From NCBI GenBank assembly GCA_007449985.2, contig VIIQ02000069.1, forward strand, positions 216,001 through 280,000: DNA of 64,000 nucleotides. The letters run 5' to 3'. The notes beneath the pieces are model-generated. The model had not been told where the DNA came from. It did not search any database and saw only the letters and a list, made by a program, of their open reading frames with translations. The DNA comes from Desmodesmus armatus (Eukaryota; Chlorophyta; Chlorophyceae; Sphaeropleales; Scenedesmaceae). This document shows positions 24,940 through 37,696 of the stretch, one piece after another (position 1 is the first letter of the stretch; every line of letters starts with the position of its first letter). The position numbers and the translations under genes were made by a program.

Positions 24940-26477
24940 CTGCATGCAGAAGGTTGTTGGCTTTCCCAGGTGGGGGGTGTGGTAGTCTAGCATGCTAGAC
25001 ATGCACACCCCTCTCAGCCTTCAATTTACGCCAGTGGTTCACCATAGACGTAATTACTTACCTACTTACTTAATGTTGGCTTTCCAAACGCTCATGGCTG
25101 GCTACACTGTGAGTTGAATAGTGTTGCTCCCCTCCTAGGGTGCCAGCAGTATTGCTTGCCTATCGCAGCACCCAGCAGCATCAGCAACCCTCCACTCTTG
25201 TTGGAGGGAGGGACTGCTTTGCTGCATGCATTGCTACGGTTTTACGGTTGGAAGGGGAGATGGAACTGCCTGCCTGGCTTTGCATTTGATGGGCAAGAAA
25301 CCTCATTTGATGCATGAACAGGAGCCTCTCCTGGTCGTGGTGTGCTTCTTACAATGCTGATGTTACCAGCGCTAGCAGCCAAATGACATAATGTATCGTA
25401 CTGGCGAATTGTGTCTGGTGTGTGCTTGTGTACCGGCGGCTTCACCAACGCCATGTGGCATCAAGCACAAGAGACAGGGTGCTGCGATGCTTTTTGATGC
25501 TGAGATGCACGACTGCTGGCACTGGCACTTACAATAGGGTAACAGTGCAACCAGCTGCTGTTGTGGTGCTGGTGGGGTCACTGGCACAGAGTCATGCTTG
25601 CTGCGCCTGCATTGTTTGTTGCTAGCGGTGGCAGGAGCAGCAGCAGCTGGTTGATCTTGCTGCGCACTAGGCAGCCTGTGCTCAGTTGACTTGTGTGTCC
25701 TTCACAGCTGCTGCCAGCACAAGTTTGGCAGCTCCGAGCTGTGGCCGTCACTGCATGTTGTGCAGCCAGGCCATCACTTCATTGGAGAGCATATGCTGTT
25801 TTATGTTGTTGCAGAGTGTCAGGTGACCAGATCTGAGGCCTTGGCTGCCTGTTGGCAGTGACATCTATGTGCTGCATCAAGCCTGGATCGAGCCTCAAGC
25901 TGTGTGGTGCTGTGTGACAGTGCAGTTGTGACTGCAGCCTGGCTGCACCCAGCCACGTGTGGAAGGCATGTATCGGTTTGTATGACGGATGACCGACTGC
26001 GTAGGCGTGTTTTGTCAATTATGCTCTTCTTGAAGTGGACAGCTGGCTGCCTGGCTGGCCTGGGTTTGGGTCCCGCCACATCAGATGACCGACCGTTCAA
26101 TACCAGCACACAGTGGTGTATACGCCCTTTGGTGCTGCAACAGTCAGGTGCCCTCTCAGCAGGTGCATAGGCAGGCACACAGGGTGGCTCTCACAGCGTG
26201 TATGCTGCTCGGTAAGACAGCAGCAGTGACTGGCAGCACAAATGCAAAGATGTTGTTCAGCCAGCACTGTGATTACGGCACCACTTCACCAAAGTTACCA
26301 AAGCTAGGTTCTAGAGCAAGCTCTTGCACCCTGGGCACATTTTGATAGGTGTGAGGTAGCACGAAACAAGCTGGAATGTAAACTTGTTTTTTATTTGTAT
26401 CTCTCAATCAGCACCTCCTTCCTCCGCGTTTTCCAGGTGTGAGGATTAGTCAGATCGATCAGCAGTCAGCAATCAGC
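24940..26477. other. Intergenic region between F-box/LRR genes A and B
   Basis: No gene is supported. Short frames are unrelated to the flanking paralogues. A TGTAA occurs near 26375. Confidence 0.4.
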
Positions 26478-28770
26478 ATGTCATGTCTGTCATCATTGCC
26501 CGATGAGGTCCTTAAGCTCGTGATGCAGCATGTTGGACTCAGGGACCGGCTTGGCAGCTGCTGCCTGGTCAGTAGGAGAATGCATGCTGCAGCAGTAGGA
26601 GCAACGCAGGAGCTGCAGCTGCGCCCAATCTCACCTGATCGCACCCGGTCTATTCTGGACTGGGTCTTCAAGTACAGCCAGCAGCTCACAAGGTTGGTTT
26701 TGAACACTGAACCACATCAACTAGACTCCTTGCCATGCGCGAACCTCCTGGAGTTGGAGTTGGCTTACTGCAACGTGGGAGGAGCAGCGGACTGCCAGCC
26801 AGGCCTACTCCAGGGCTGCACCAAGCTGACTCGCCTGGAGCTGCGGTGCAACATCACTGACGCCCCAGCAGGAGCTGTGCTTGACGGCCTGTCAAGCCGG
26901 GTGTGTCTGCATTACTTGAAGGTTGCGCCCCTGTTGGCGTTGCAGCCGTACGCACTTGGTGGTCTTTCTGGTGCCACACTGCCGCGTCTGCAGCACCTGA
27001 CGTACCTTGACGTCCACTGCCTGAGCGGTGACAATCTCCTGCAATTGGGCGCACTGACCAACCTGCAAACCTTGTGGCTTTGGGCTGGTGACAACGTGGT
27101 CGGCCCCAGCAGTGTCCCTGGTGTTGCTTTCCCTGGCTCGCTCAGGACGCTGCTGCTGTTTTCACCAGTGCAGGCAGGGCTGATGTCTCTGCTTCCAGCA
27201 GGGCTGCAGGAGCTGCAGCTTTGTTGTGAGGTGGAGGGTCCCGCTCAAGGGTCTGGTACCTTCTTGTCCTGCATGGCTGGGCTGCAGCATCTAACACATC
27301 TTCAAGTGAGCTCGCATGTTGCCTGGCCCCTTCCTGGTCCTGCATACTCAGCCCTCACGGCTAGCAGCACCCTTGTGTACCTTAACACGAGCCACAAGTG
27401 CCCAGAAGGGGTGTGGCAGTATGTGTTTCCTGCTGCACGCCGGCTACCACATCTAACTTATCTGTATCTGGGAGATCCAGACGATGTGGGCGATGACCAT
27501 GCTGCATTATCCCCGTCTTGGGGGCCGGCAGACATCTCTAACCTTGTCAGTTGTTGCCCTGGCTTGTGTAAAGTCGAGTGCCTGCACCTGCAGTTTGGAC
27601 TGCATGGTTCTGAGCTGCACAAACTCACAGCATTGACACGCTTGCGCGTGTCCTTAGGGCCAGATGCGCATGGTTTGAGGTTTGGGTTATCCATGAGGGG
27701 CCTAGCAGTTGTCACGCAACTCAAGGACTTACAGCTCAAGCCCGACAGCCAGGATCTTGAGTATGCAGCTCTTTTGCCACTGACGCGCCTTACAGCCTTG
27801 ACTGCCATCCAGGTGGACATGGCCTGGGGGGCTGATTGGTATGCACATTGTTTTCCAACGGTGAGCGATTGAACGGGTCGCTTTGGTCCCCACAATGCAG
27901 ACTCGATTTGGCGAAGGTCTTCCATCATGGAATCATACCTCACATGCTACTGTTATGCACTTGTTAGAGCATCAGCACCTTCAGCATACCTTGGCACCGT
28001 ACGCACAGCCACATGCTACCATTTTGCACTTGTTAGGGCATCAGTACCTGCTGCATACCTAGGCACGATACGCACAGCCACTCAACAGTAGTTGGTCCCA
28101 CCAAGCCCACCCTGAAAGACACAGCATAACAGGACGGAGGGGCCTCTAGTCCTGGACAATTTTGTCAGTTTTCATTCATCATGTCGTCAGTATGTTTCAA
28201 GGATTGCTGACAGCTCTACCGATGTGTTGTGCCATGCTGTAGGACGGCTCCGCTCCTGATGTGTGGCTGCAGCTGCTGGAGCGCTGTGCTGAAGACCCCG
28301 ACTGTCACGCCTCAGTCCTGCGCAGCTTGGCACAGCAACTGGCTGAGCAACGTGCGCTCACAACTCAGTTACAGCAGCAGGTGCCAGACCAGCAGCAGGA
28401 GGCAGCAGTGCAGCAGCAGCTGGTCGCTGCACAACAGCTGATTTCTGCACAGCAACAGCAGATCACATGCCTGCAGGGGCAGGTGTCAAACCAGCAGCAG
28501 TTGGTTGCTGCTTTGCAGGAGCAGGTTGTTGGCTTGCAACAACAGCAACACCAGGTGCCCAACCAGCAGGAGCAGCAGCAAATGTCTGCCTTACAGCTGC
28601 AGCTGCAGGAGCTGCAATCAGCAGTTCAGCAGCTGCTGCCGTCAGCTGAGGCTGAGTATCCCCGTGTCAGAAACCCCCCTTGCTCGTGCGTGCCTTGCTG
28701 CTGTGTGGGTCCAGTGGTGCAGTTGCCCACCTGTGGTGCAAGCAATGTTTCTGTAATTGGTAGCACCTGA
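26478..28770 (+). CDS. F-box/leucine-rich-repeat/coiled-coil protein B
   Basis: This is a paralogue of protein A with the same two-exon plan: 26478-27860 and 28243-28770, 636 residues. The F-box is SLPDEVLKLVMQHVGLRDRL and is followed by the same leucine-rich repeats. Exon 2 opens with DGSAPDVWLQLLERCA. Its Gln-rich coiled coil is about twice as long as in A, apparently by internal repetition of a QQQLVAAQQ-like unit, and the protein ends in a ~40-residue tail containing several Cys. The ATG at 26478 is preferred because it aligns with the starts of A, C and D. The intron carries a ~73-base tandem repeat. Confidence 0.85.
27935..28085. repeat. ~73-base tandem repeat in the intron of gene B
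   Basis: Two adjacent copies share CACATGCTAC, GCACTTGTTAG and CGCACAGCCAC blocks in the same order, with a few substitutions. Confidence 0.75.
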
Positions 28771-28950
28771 CAGCAGCACCACACGGATGTTGGAGGTACT
28801 TGCTGCTCTGCTGCATGTTTGTATGCCAGGCCACTGATGCATCATCCCTTATCTGCAGTGCACATGTTTTTGCTTGCTGGGCAGCTGAACTTGCAGTTTG
28901 TTTGTGTAAGTGGTGGGGGCTTGCCCTGCACCCACACCCTTCTGGTGTGG

Positions 28951-29070
28951 GTGCAGGAGCAAGGGCAGAAGGAGAAGTTGCTGCAAGTGCGGCAGATGCG
29001 TATGCATGAGTTCGTTGCGTTGCACCCGTCAGCGGCCAACTCCGCGTATGCGGTGCGCGAGGGTGTGTAG
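28951..29070 (+). pseudogene. Fragment resembling the C-terminus of the mTERF-like protein
   Basis: The frame contains GQKEKLLQVRQM and EFVALHPSAA before a stop. The mTERF-like gene at 37.7 kb ends with GQKEQQQG, LLQLLQM and EFDALYPSAA before its stop. A TGCAG precedes the fragment. Nothing else of the gene is recognised nearby, so it is probably a relic, but a short distant exon of an unrecognised gene is possible. Confidence 0.4.
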
Positions 29071-30490
29071 TCTGTTGGTGCCTGTGTGTTGTGGTGACGT
29101 CCCGGCAGATCTGGGCCGCTTGATGTTCAGGGTGAGACAGCATGCCCATTGTGCACTGTAACAACCATTTGCTGGTGTGCGGCAGCACCAGGTGGCTTCT
29201 GTGCGCTGTGCTGCATGTGTGTTGCTGCCCTCTAGCTTGGTTGACGCAAGCGCTGCAAGGATACGTGTACATGGATGCATTGTGGCTTGATTGTGGTGTT
29301 ATGTTCCTCGCTAGGCTGGGTGTTGGTTGGCTACAGGTGTAACTTTGATTTTGATATCTGACTAGCATGCCAAGTGTTGCATGGAGAGTTTGGGTGATGT
29401 AGCATCGCAGGTGTGCGTGTCCCTGATATTCAAGGCATTGACTCCAATGCATGTGCTTGACAAATTCGTGAGGGCCCACCCGGGTCCACTGGGTCCAGGC
29501 CTGTTGCAGAGTGTGCTGACCCTGCCGGCTGCCAGTCTCTCTTCAGTGCTCAACCAGTTGACAAACAGAAATTGTGCATGAACATAGTGCTGCTTGCCTC
29601 TCAACCGCATGCGGCACTTGGGTGTCCAAAACGAGACGCCATGGGGTGAATCAGTCCAGCATTCAAAAGCATCAAACACATGTCACGCTGGCCTGCACAA
29701 CACCCTAGCTTGTGCTGTCACACGGAACACACTGAAGCACTTACACCGCGATCAGTTGAGCACATGCCCTTCTTCCCAGTGTACCCTTGAATGCAATACA
29801 TCACCAACAAGACCGCCACAGCCAACCACTTCTTCGAAAGGTACAGCATACAAAACCCTTACGTCGGCATCTGCAACATCCGCAGCAGGCCAGCAGAACC
29901 TCCTACTTCTATCCCTGCACCTGAACACCAAGACAACCCAGGTGTGCATGTATGCCAGCACATCATCACACACAAAAACACACGCATGAAACAATTCGTC
30001 TTGCGCATGCGGCACTGAGTGCGCATCCCCACATGTACAGTGCATCAAAGCCCATGCTAGCAACAGTGCAGCAGCTCAACAACATCCTCATGTCTCTCCT
30101 TCTGCCCAGCCCCCAATTCTTCTGCCCAGCGTTAACCAACCTTGTCACCAACACCGTGAGCAAAACCTGCGTGGCCAGGTGCCCAGCAAGCACGAGCATG
30201 AGCGCTGCAGGACAGAATTGACCCCGCTTACGATGCATGTGCATGCAGCAGAGCAGCGATTATCTCCAACAACAGTGTGGCTCAGGCTGCTGTGGGGTGC
30301 TGCACAACCCTAGAAACATTGCTTGCACCACAGGAGGGCATCTTGTGTGCTCCCAGTGTCTCCACAGGAAATCACGCTACCTCCCCGGTTCCGGGCACTG
30401 TCTTACAGGAGGGCAGCCCCACAACAACACCTACACAGCACCCAGACCGCCATGCCGGTCATGAGGAGAGGGGTGTTGGCTGTGGGACAC
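29071..30490. other. Intergenic region between convergent F-box/LRR genes B and C
   Basis: This is tail-to-tail space. A frame at 29425-29581 (LDKFVRAHPGPLGPGLLQSV) looks protein-like but has no family match that I recognise. TGTAA at about 29155 could terminate gene B. Confidence 0.35.
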
Positions 30491-32470
30491 TCAGCCTGCA
30501 GCCTCAGCTGAGGGCAGCAGCTGCTGTACTGCTGACTGCAGCTCCTGCAGTTGTCCCTGCAAGGCAGATATCTGCTGCTGCTGTGCGGCAATCAGCTGCT
30601 CTTGCGCCATCACTTGCTGTTGCTGGTTGGGCAGGTGCTGATGCTGTTCTTGCATGCTGGCAACCTGCTGCTGCAAAGCGGCAACCAGCTGCTGTTGCGC
30701 CGCTGCCCCTTGCTGCTGGTCCAACAGCTGCTGCTGTAGCTGTGCAGTCAGCGCCCGTTGCTCGACCAGCTGCTGAGCCACGCTGCGCATAACTGAGGGG
30801 TGAGAGTCAGGCTCTGCCACACAGCGCTCCAGCAGCTGTAGCCACACATCAGGGGCAGAGCCATCCTACAGCATATGCGGCACAACAAAGAAACATCAGC
30901 AAAGGCTGGCAACATAGTGACTCAGCGGTCTGTTGGTGAGGACCATGTCTGCTGCAGGGCGTGAGTTGCTGGCATATGTTGTAGCAGGCCGCCCTATGCT
31001 GGAGGGTGCTGATGCTCCACCAGGCAATCCAGTTGTTGTGACAAGTATGAGACAAAGTGTCAAGTGGAGCAGCACCGAAATCACTCTGTGATGCAGGCTC
31101 CAAAGGGCCTAGTCACCCTGCTCACCTGCATGGATGAATATGCGTTCCAATCAGCACCCCAGTCTCTGTCAACCTGCATGATTGTCAAGGCTGTGAGCCG
31201 CGTCAGCGGCAGCAGAGACACGTATGTGAAGTCCTCATTAAACGACGTGACCACCAGGCTCCTCAGTTGTGTGACAGCCGCCAGGCAACCCATGGACAGC
31301 TTCATGGCAAAACGATGCACTCCGCGTCCATAACACAGCGACAAATTCGTCAAGCACTGCAAGGCTGTGAGTGCTTGCAGCTCAGAAGCATGCAGTCCAG
31401 GCTGCGGGTGCAAACACTCAACTTCACGCAAGCCAGGGCAGCAGCTGACAAGACGCGTGAGGTCTGATGCACCCCAAGATGGGGAGACAGAGGCAGCAGC
31501 AGCAGCACCCATATCATCTGCGTCACCCAGATACAGGTACGTAAGGTGTGGCATCCTACGTGCAGCAGGAAACACAAACGGCCACACCCCCCTTGGGCAA
31601 GTATGACTGACGGACAGCTGCACCATGCTGCTGCTGGTTACGAGAGCAGAGTATGCAGGCCCAGCACGAGGCCAGGCAACACACGAGCTCAAATCAAGCG
31701 ATGTGAGGTGCTGCAAGCGGGCCATGCTGGACAACCAGGAACCATGCCCCTCAGCAGGACCCTCCACATCACAACAAAGCCGCAACGGACGCGAGGCCAA
31801 TGGGACGCAGTCCTATGGCGTTAAGAGACCAAGGGGGTGTCTCTGTATCTTTTTTTTTTTAAGTCCTGCAGCCCTGTAGGGACCAGGGACAGTACACCAG
31901 CCTCCACCGGTGACAACAAGTCCAGCATTTCCAGTGAGGCAGGGAACGCGAAACCAGGGACGCTGCTCGGGCCGACAGCAACATCGCCAGCCCGCAACCG
32001 CAAGATGTGCAGGTTGGTGAGTGTGCCCAACTGCAGGACGTTCTCATCATTCAAGCAGTCAACGTCAAGGTATGTCAGGTGCTGCAGCCGCGGCAGTGTG
32101 GCTCCAGGCGAGTCAGCTTGGTGCAACCCTGAAAAACACCTGACTGGCAGCCTGTTGCTTCTCCCAGCTTGACATCACAGTCGAGCAACACCAATTCCAG
32201 GAGGTTCCGGCATGGCAAGGAATCTAGCTGATGTCTTGCAGTGCTCAACAGCAACCTTGTGAGCTGCTGGCTGTACTTGAAGACCCAGCCCAGAATAGAC
32301 CGCGTGCGATCAGGTGAGTCTGGGCTCAGCTTCAGCTCTTGGGTTGCTGCTACTGCTGCAGCATGCACTCTCTTGCTGACAAAGCAGCAGCTGCCCAGCC
32401 GGTCCCTGAGTTCAACATGCTGCACCACGAGCTTGAGGACCTCATCTGGCAACGATGAAAGACAAGACAT
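30491..32470 (-). pseudogene. Broken F-box/LRR/coiled-coil gene C
   Basis: The first exon starts at 32470 with MSCLSSLPDEVLKLVVQHVE and follows its paralogues until LTRLE. There about 130 bases present in gene B are missing, and LTRLE joins directly to the TLPRLQHLTY repeat in another frame, giving an early stop. A second lesion, a ~77-base insertion at 31786-31862, adds a further stop and shift. Beyond it the frame resumes with LCCDVEGPAEG and continues to the donor at 31126. Exon 2, 30865-30491, is intact and encodes DGSAPDVWLQLLERCV and the Gln-rich coiled coil. Both splice sites are preserved, so decay seems recent. A truncated F-box protein could still be made. Confidence 0.82.
31786..31862. 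other. 77-base insertion in pseudogene C
   Basis: Compared with paralogues A and B, the sequence between CCGCAA and GTCCTGCAG is extra. On the plus strand it ends in about ten T, that is, it starts with an A run on the coding strand. Its origin is unknown. Confidence 0.7.
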
Positions 32471-33421
32471 GGCGCCTTGATACAGATCACCACAGGACTG
32501 CTGTTCAACCCACAACAGACGATGCTACAGACGGAATGACGAGGTCTCGACCAATAAGAAGATGCGTTTAACGTTGATCACTTCCTGATTATCGCTATTA
32601 GATTGAATCGTCCTACATGTCAGTCACTGAGTGTGCCTAGGGCGTAAGATAGAACCTGGCTCTGACCAGCCTGGCATGGAGGGGTAATTTAGGCGTTAGG
32701 ATGGTAGGATGGTGGTTAGTGTGGGCAGTTTAACTGGGCTGTGATGATTGATGTAGCTGAGGTGCGCCACTCTGCAAAACACTTGTGTCGACATGGGCTG
32801 GTAGTCATGCCATGACATGATGGACTCCTGCAAAGCAATGCAACTGCCTGGCAAGCAATGCAATGGCACATGCACAGGCAACAATGTAGACACACACTGT
32901 ATGCTTGCTTGTTGAGCAGTAGGCATGCTTCTGGTATTGTGTCTGTTGGCAAACACGCCACCAGCGAGCAATAATGCAATCATGCATATGCATGCATGCA
33001 CACACGCAAGGGGCCCAGGCTCCCAAATCACCAACAAAGTGCCCTGATTTTCCGGCCCCTTGCTTTACTGACGTGTACGCCGACCATCATGGTGACGAAT
33101 GCATTGCTCAGGCAACACAGAGCAAAGCCACAGAGCTATGCACGACACCTGCCATCACAGGCGAACACTGATAAACAGCCATGGGATGTACCAAGCCTGC
33201 ACGCGCAGCAGGAAAAATGCACCACACCAAGATCGTGATGGTGCGCAGGCGGCCTGCTGGCCCAGCACAACGTGCTGTGGCACGCCTACCACATCATTGA
33301 CATCCTGCATACTGCAGGATGGAAGCCATGCCGCACTGGTGCGCACGCCACACCATTGACCCCACACATGGCGGCCATGCACTCACTGCACACACAAAGT
33401 GTAGCCCAGGCAAGAGTGTGA
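32471..33421. other. Intergenic region between genes C and D
   Basis: It holds the promoter side of pseudogene C and the 3' side of gene D. I see no gene. Confidence 0.4.
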
Positions 33422-36400
33422 TCAGTACTGGTGGGATGGTCGCCGGCGTGCTGGCAGCAGCTCCTGCACTGCTGTCCGTAGCTCCTGTAGCTGCCGGTGC
33501 AAGCCGGCAATCTGCTGGTGCTGAGCAACAATGAGCTGATCTTGCATCCCCAGAAGCTGCCCTTGCATCCACAGGGACTGCCCCTGCTGTACATTGAGTT
33601 GCTCCTGCATTGACAGGCGCTGCTCCTGCGTCCACAGGCGCTGCCCCTGCTGTAGAGTGAGCGCCCTTTGCTCTGCCAGCTGCTCTGCCAGGCTGCGTAG
33701 GGCTGCAGGCTGGCATCTGGGGTCTGCAGCACATCGCTCCAGCAACTGCAGCCACACATCAGGGGCAGAGCCATCCTGCAGCATGCACAACAAACGGGGA
33801 TGTCAGCATCAAATCAAATCAGATCAGATCAAAGCAAAGTTACACCTGTAGCTATGAGGCTCAAGAGCTCATGCCAGCCATCCTGCTGAGGCAAGACTGG
33901 CAACATGTGCAATACCACAGCCATATTGCATCGACCTCTTTAGAGGAAGATGCTGATGAGCCGGTCAGGACACCACCCCCCCTGCAGGGGGGGTGGGGTG
34001 GTCAATAAGGAAGGAACAAGTCGCCGGTTGCTGACCAGATCCACTCCAAGCTTACTTTTGGTAATCAAAGAAGATAAAATCACATCGCTATCACGGCAGC
34101 GCGGCGTTAATCGCGCAGACGAAGTTGAAGCTAATTGCTGGGGGGTGCGATGGAGCATCCCTACTGACAAAAAACTTAAATGTGTCTGCTGTTCATGCTC
34201 AAGGTGTTGGTTCGGCGAGATCGCAGCTGGTTGCTAGTATTTTTCTGGCAGTACACCGAAGAGTTTCTCTGCGACGTTGGTCCTGCATGTCATTCCAGTG
34301 TACGTGATATCAGTGATTGCATCTTTGCTGACCACGACTGAACGGAAAAGGAAGCATGTCAGGGGTGCAGTAAGTACTGTGTTCAACGAGTGCAGCAGCA
34401 GCAGCAGGATAAAGGCCAAATTTATAGTCACATAGCACGTAAAAGACGCTTGAAAGAGTTTCAGGGTCCGTCCGAAGACTGTCACTCGGCTGCGGTCACC
34501 ACCACGTGACTCATCCCGGGTCGCAGTGGCCCACAGCTTTTTCAACCCAATATCGTTACTTTAACAACTTTATTTACATCTACTCCATGCGCTCATGCTG
34601 CACGGGATCTATCATGATCTGCACAAGGCCCCGTGACGATTGCGATCAAGGCAGGCCATTCCCCTCCTAGGAGGGGATCGTTAGGGCACCCAGCGGCTGG
34701 ATACATAGCAAACAACATTATTTATATCAGTACACATTGCACAGCATGGTCCACGTCCGTCGGCTGGTCTGCAGAACACAGTGCACATGCAGCAGCAAAG
34801 CAATGCATCCGTGACTGAGGCTCTGAGCCGCATGTCTGTGCAAAATTGCTGCGACGCTGGAAACTGGTCGAGGAGCTTACCACCCTTGCCATGGCGGCCG
34901 CTGAGATTTTTGCACAGAGCACACGCAAATCCCTCAGCTGGCAAGACACCCCCCTCCCCCCCAAAGCAGAGGTCGATGCCGCACTGACGCCAGCTGAGCG
35001 TTAGACGTTCTATCATGGTTGGTCACCATCACGGACTGTGACCACAGCACGACTGACAGCCACAACCTCAGGATCCAGGCCCACAACGGTCAGGTTGTTG
35101 CTTTCACTGTGTGCGTGCCCTGCTATGCAGCTTGCCAAGCTTGCCTCCAGACAACGGAGCTGGAGCCATGTAGACTTGAACCGCTGCTGCTGCAGTGCTT
35201 AGCAGATAGTGACAAAAGGCATGGTACACCAGGATGCTCGGGGCTAGTGCGTCATACGACTGGCTCACCTGGGTTGCGTGTAAGTCCAACTCCGGCCCAC
35301 CATACACTTCATGGCTGTGATTGCCATCACTGTCGTCACTGTCACCTCCATCATCATAGTCATTGAGTCTGACACAGAGCCACGTCAGCGCTGTGAGGCT
35401 TGTCAGGGGCAGCAGGGAAGCGGTCTTCACGCGCTGGCCATTGTCGTTCTGCTTGACGTCCAGCTGCCGCAGCTGGGTCAACGCCGCCAGGCCACTCGCA
35501 CACGCAGCAAAGCTTTCAGGGCCATGCTGCATGAGTGACGGGTAGTACATGTTCAAGGATGTCAAGGCCACCAGCCTGTGCAGCTGCGATATGTGCGAGC
35601 CAGGATGCAGGCACATGGTGTCAATATGACACAAAGCAGGGCACCAGCAGACAAGGCTAGAGAGATCTGCTGCACCCCACAGGGAGGCCCCCTGCCCATC
35701 ATCATGATGGCGTTTGGTGTGACATCCCAAGATCAAGCTTGTAAGCTGTGGCATCCTGTGTGCTGAAGGAAACATGTGCGACCAGATCCCTTGTGGCAAG
35801 TGGGCACCATACATCTCAAGGTACACCAGGCTGCTGCTGGCTGTCAAAGCCGAGTATGCAGGACCAGCAGGGGGCCATGCTATGCCACTGTTCTCTGTCA
35901 GTGACAGCCAAGTCAGATGCTGCAGTCTAGTCAAGAAGGACAACGGGAAGCCATGGCCCTCAGAAGGTCCCTTCACATCACAATCAATCTCCAGGTGTTG
36001 CAGACCAGTTGAGACCAAAGACAGTATGCCCGCCTCCACGGTTGACGACAGCAACAGCGTCTTCAGTGAAGCAGGGAACATCAAACCATCAACACTGATA
36101 GGACCGACTGCTTCATCACCAGCCCAGACATGCAGCCCCTGAAGGCTGGGAAGGCCACTCAGTTGCAAGAGGTTAGCACGGTTGAAACGCTGCACACCAA
36201 GGCATGTCAACTGCTGCAAGCGCGGCAGTGTGGCCACAGACAAACCACCAACAACATCTCTGTCAGTCGAGGACTGCAGCATCAAGTGCCGCAGGTGCAC
36301 CAGCTTTGACAGGCCGTCAAGAACAGCACCTTCAGGGGTGTCAAGAAGCTCGCCGTGCAGCACCAGCACAGTGAGCTTCGTGCATCCCTGAATCACACCT

Positions 36401-36729
36401 GGCTGGCCATCCTCTGCTGCTTCCAACTGTACACGGCAGTTGTACAGCTGCAGGCGCTGCAGATGCTGGCATGGCAGGCGCCGTATTGGGTGTGCAAACT
36501 TGTCTAAAATCAGTGTGGTCAGGTGCTGACCATAGTGGCTGATCCAGTTGAGGACAGATCCTGCGCGGGCAGGTTCCGCTGCTGTCAAGGACAACTGCTC
36601 TGTAGCGGCTACTGCTGCAGCATGCAGCCTCTTACTGACCAAGCTGCAGCTGCCGAGACGGTCTTTGATTGGCACATGCTGCAACAAGAGCACGAGGACC
36701 TCGTCTGGCAAGTCTGAGAGGCGGGTCAT
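33422..36729 (-). CDS. F-box/leucine-rich-repeat/coiled-coil protein D
   Basis: Two exons, 36729-35269 and 33775-33422, give 604 residues. This is the most divergent member. The F-box reads MTRLSDLPDEVLVLLLQHVP, then DRLGSCSLVSKRLHAAAVAA. The repeats keep landmarks such as FPASLKTLLL and AYSALTASSSLVYLEM. An acidic His/Asp/Ser stretch near the end of exon 1 is absent from A and B. Exon 2 starts DGSAPDVWLQLLERCA and forms a coiled coil of repeating QGQ/QEQ units with many Leu and Met. Donor, acceptor and phase match the paralogues, although the intron is 1.5 kb because it carries the second copy of the 1.07-kb element. Confidence 0.85.
33924..35013. mobile_element. Non-autonomous element, copy 2, in the intron of gene D
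   Basis: This is the same element as at 20844-21913, with the same ends and internal blocks, including GACTCATCCCGGGT, TGTGCAAAATTGCTGCGAC and TTTTGCACAGAGCACAC. It has no convincing coding frame. It fills most of the gene D intron, lying about 150 bases from the acceptor and about 260 from the donor. Confidence 0.7.
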
Positions 36730-37696
36730 ACTGGGTCCAACAGGGTAGCTGCTGCTGTTTGACTAGGGTCACTTTCTCGACCTCACAGAGACAATCGATT
36801 GGCAGAGTCCTCACAGAGAGTTTGGCGAAAACCTCATCGTGATTACCTAAATATCAGAACTTCCACGTGATGGGGGTCAACAAGGGTCCCAAGGGTTCTG
36901 TCTTGAACCATGGCCACATGGTGTGTGGGTGCACCGTCAGTCAGTCAAGATGGGCAGTTCTCTTTGATCTGTGCTGCCATCATTGGCACCTGCTGTGTCG
37001 TAAACTAACAGCAGTACCCAATGAGATTGGTCCCTTGCAAGAGCATCTGCATCTGTGATGGCATCCATCTGTTGCACGCTCACCGGCGAGCCTCGTCAGC
37101 CTGAGTTTCGTTTTTTTGGGAGTCTGGGTCTTTTGCAACATGCCTCTACAGCCCCCACTGAACAACATGAACAAGCCTGCTTGGCGCTTGTCAACAAAGG
37201 GGGGGGGGGTGTATATGTGCCCAGCACAAGCTGCAGCTGCCCTGCTACCCTGCTGTATGATGCTGTATGATCTGCCCCACCTAACAACCATCCCACTCCC
37301 ATCCCTCAATGACAGCCAAGTAATTTGCCCACTGGTGGCACCAGCTGCAGCTTGCGCACGTCCACCTTGCAGCCTCAACCCTAAGCCAAACACGTGTTGA
37401 TGCGCACGGGTGGTACTGTGGCATCATGCATGATGCCTCCACTGGCAAGGGATACCGTACTCGATGTGGCTTGCCACCACACCCAGCTGCACATCAAGTT
37501 GCAGTACTATTGACACTATGATACCAATGCCCTTGCAGGACAGACTCATAGCCTGACAGCAAGCTCATGCATGTTGCAGGACAAGCACATTGGACGCAAA
37601 GCACGTTCTACAACGCGATGCAGTGGTGGTCTGACCTGACTAGGGTGCACGCTGTAACGTCCACAAAAACAAACGTGCAGTGACTGCAACATGTAA
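36730..37696. other. Intergenic region upstream of gene D and downstream of the mTERF-like gene
   Basis: No gene is supported. A G run lies near 37200. Confidence 0.4.

Noticed and set aside
31786..31862. Possible U6 snRNA piece in pseudogene C, because it contains GATACAGAGA
   Set aside because: Only ten bases match the ACAGAGA region; the flanking U6 sequence is absent.
20844..35013. The two 1.07-kb copies as LTRs of one retrotransposon
   Set aside because: They lack TG...CA ends, no retroelement proteins lie between them, and the F-box/LRR genes occupy the interval.
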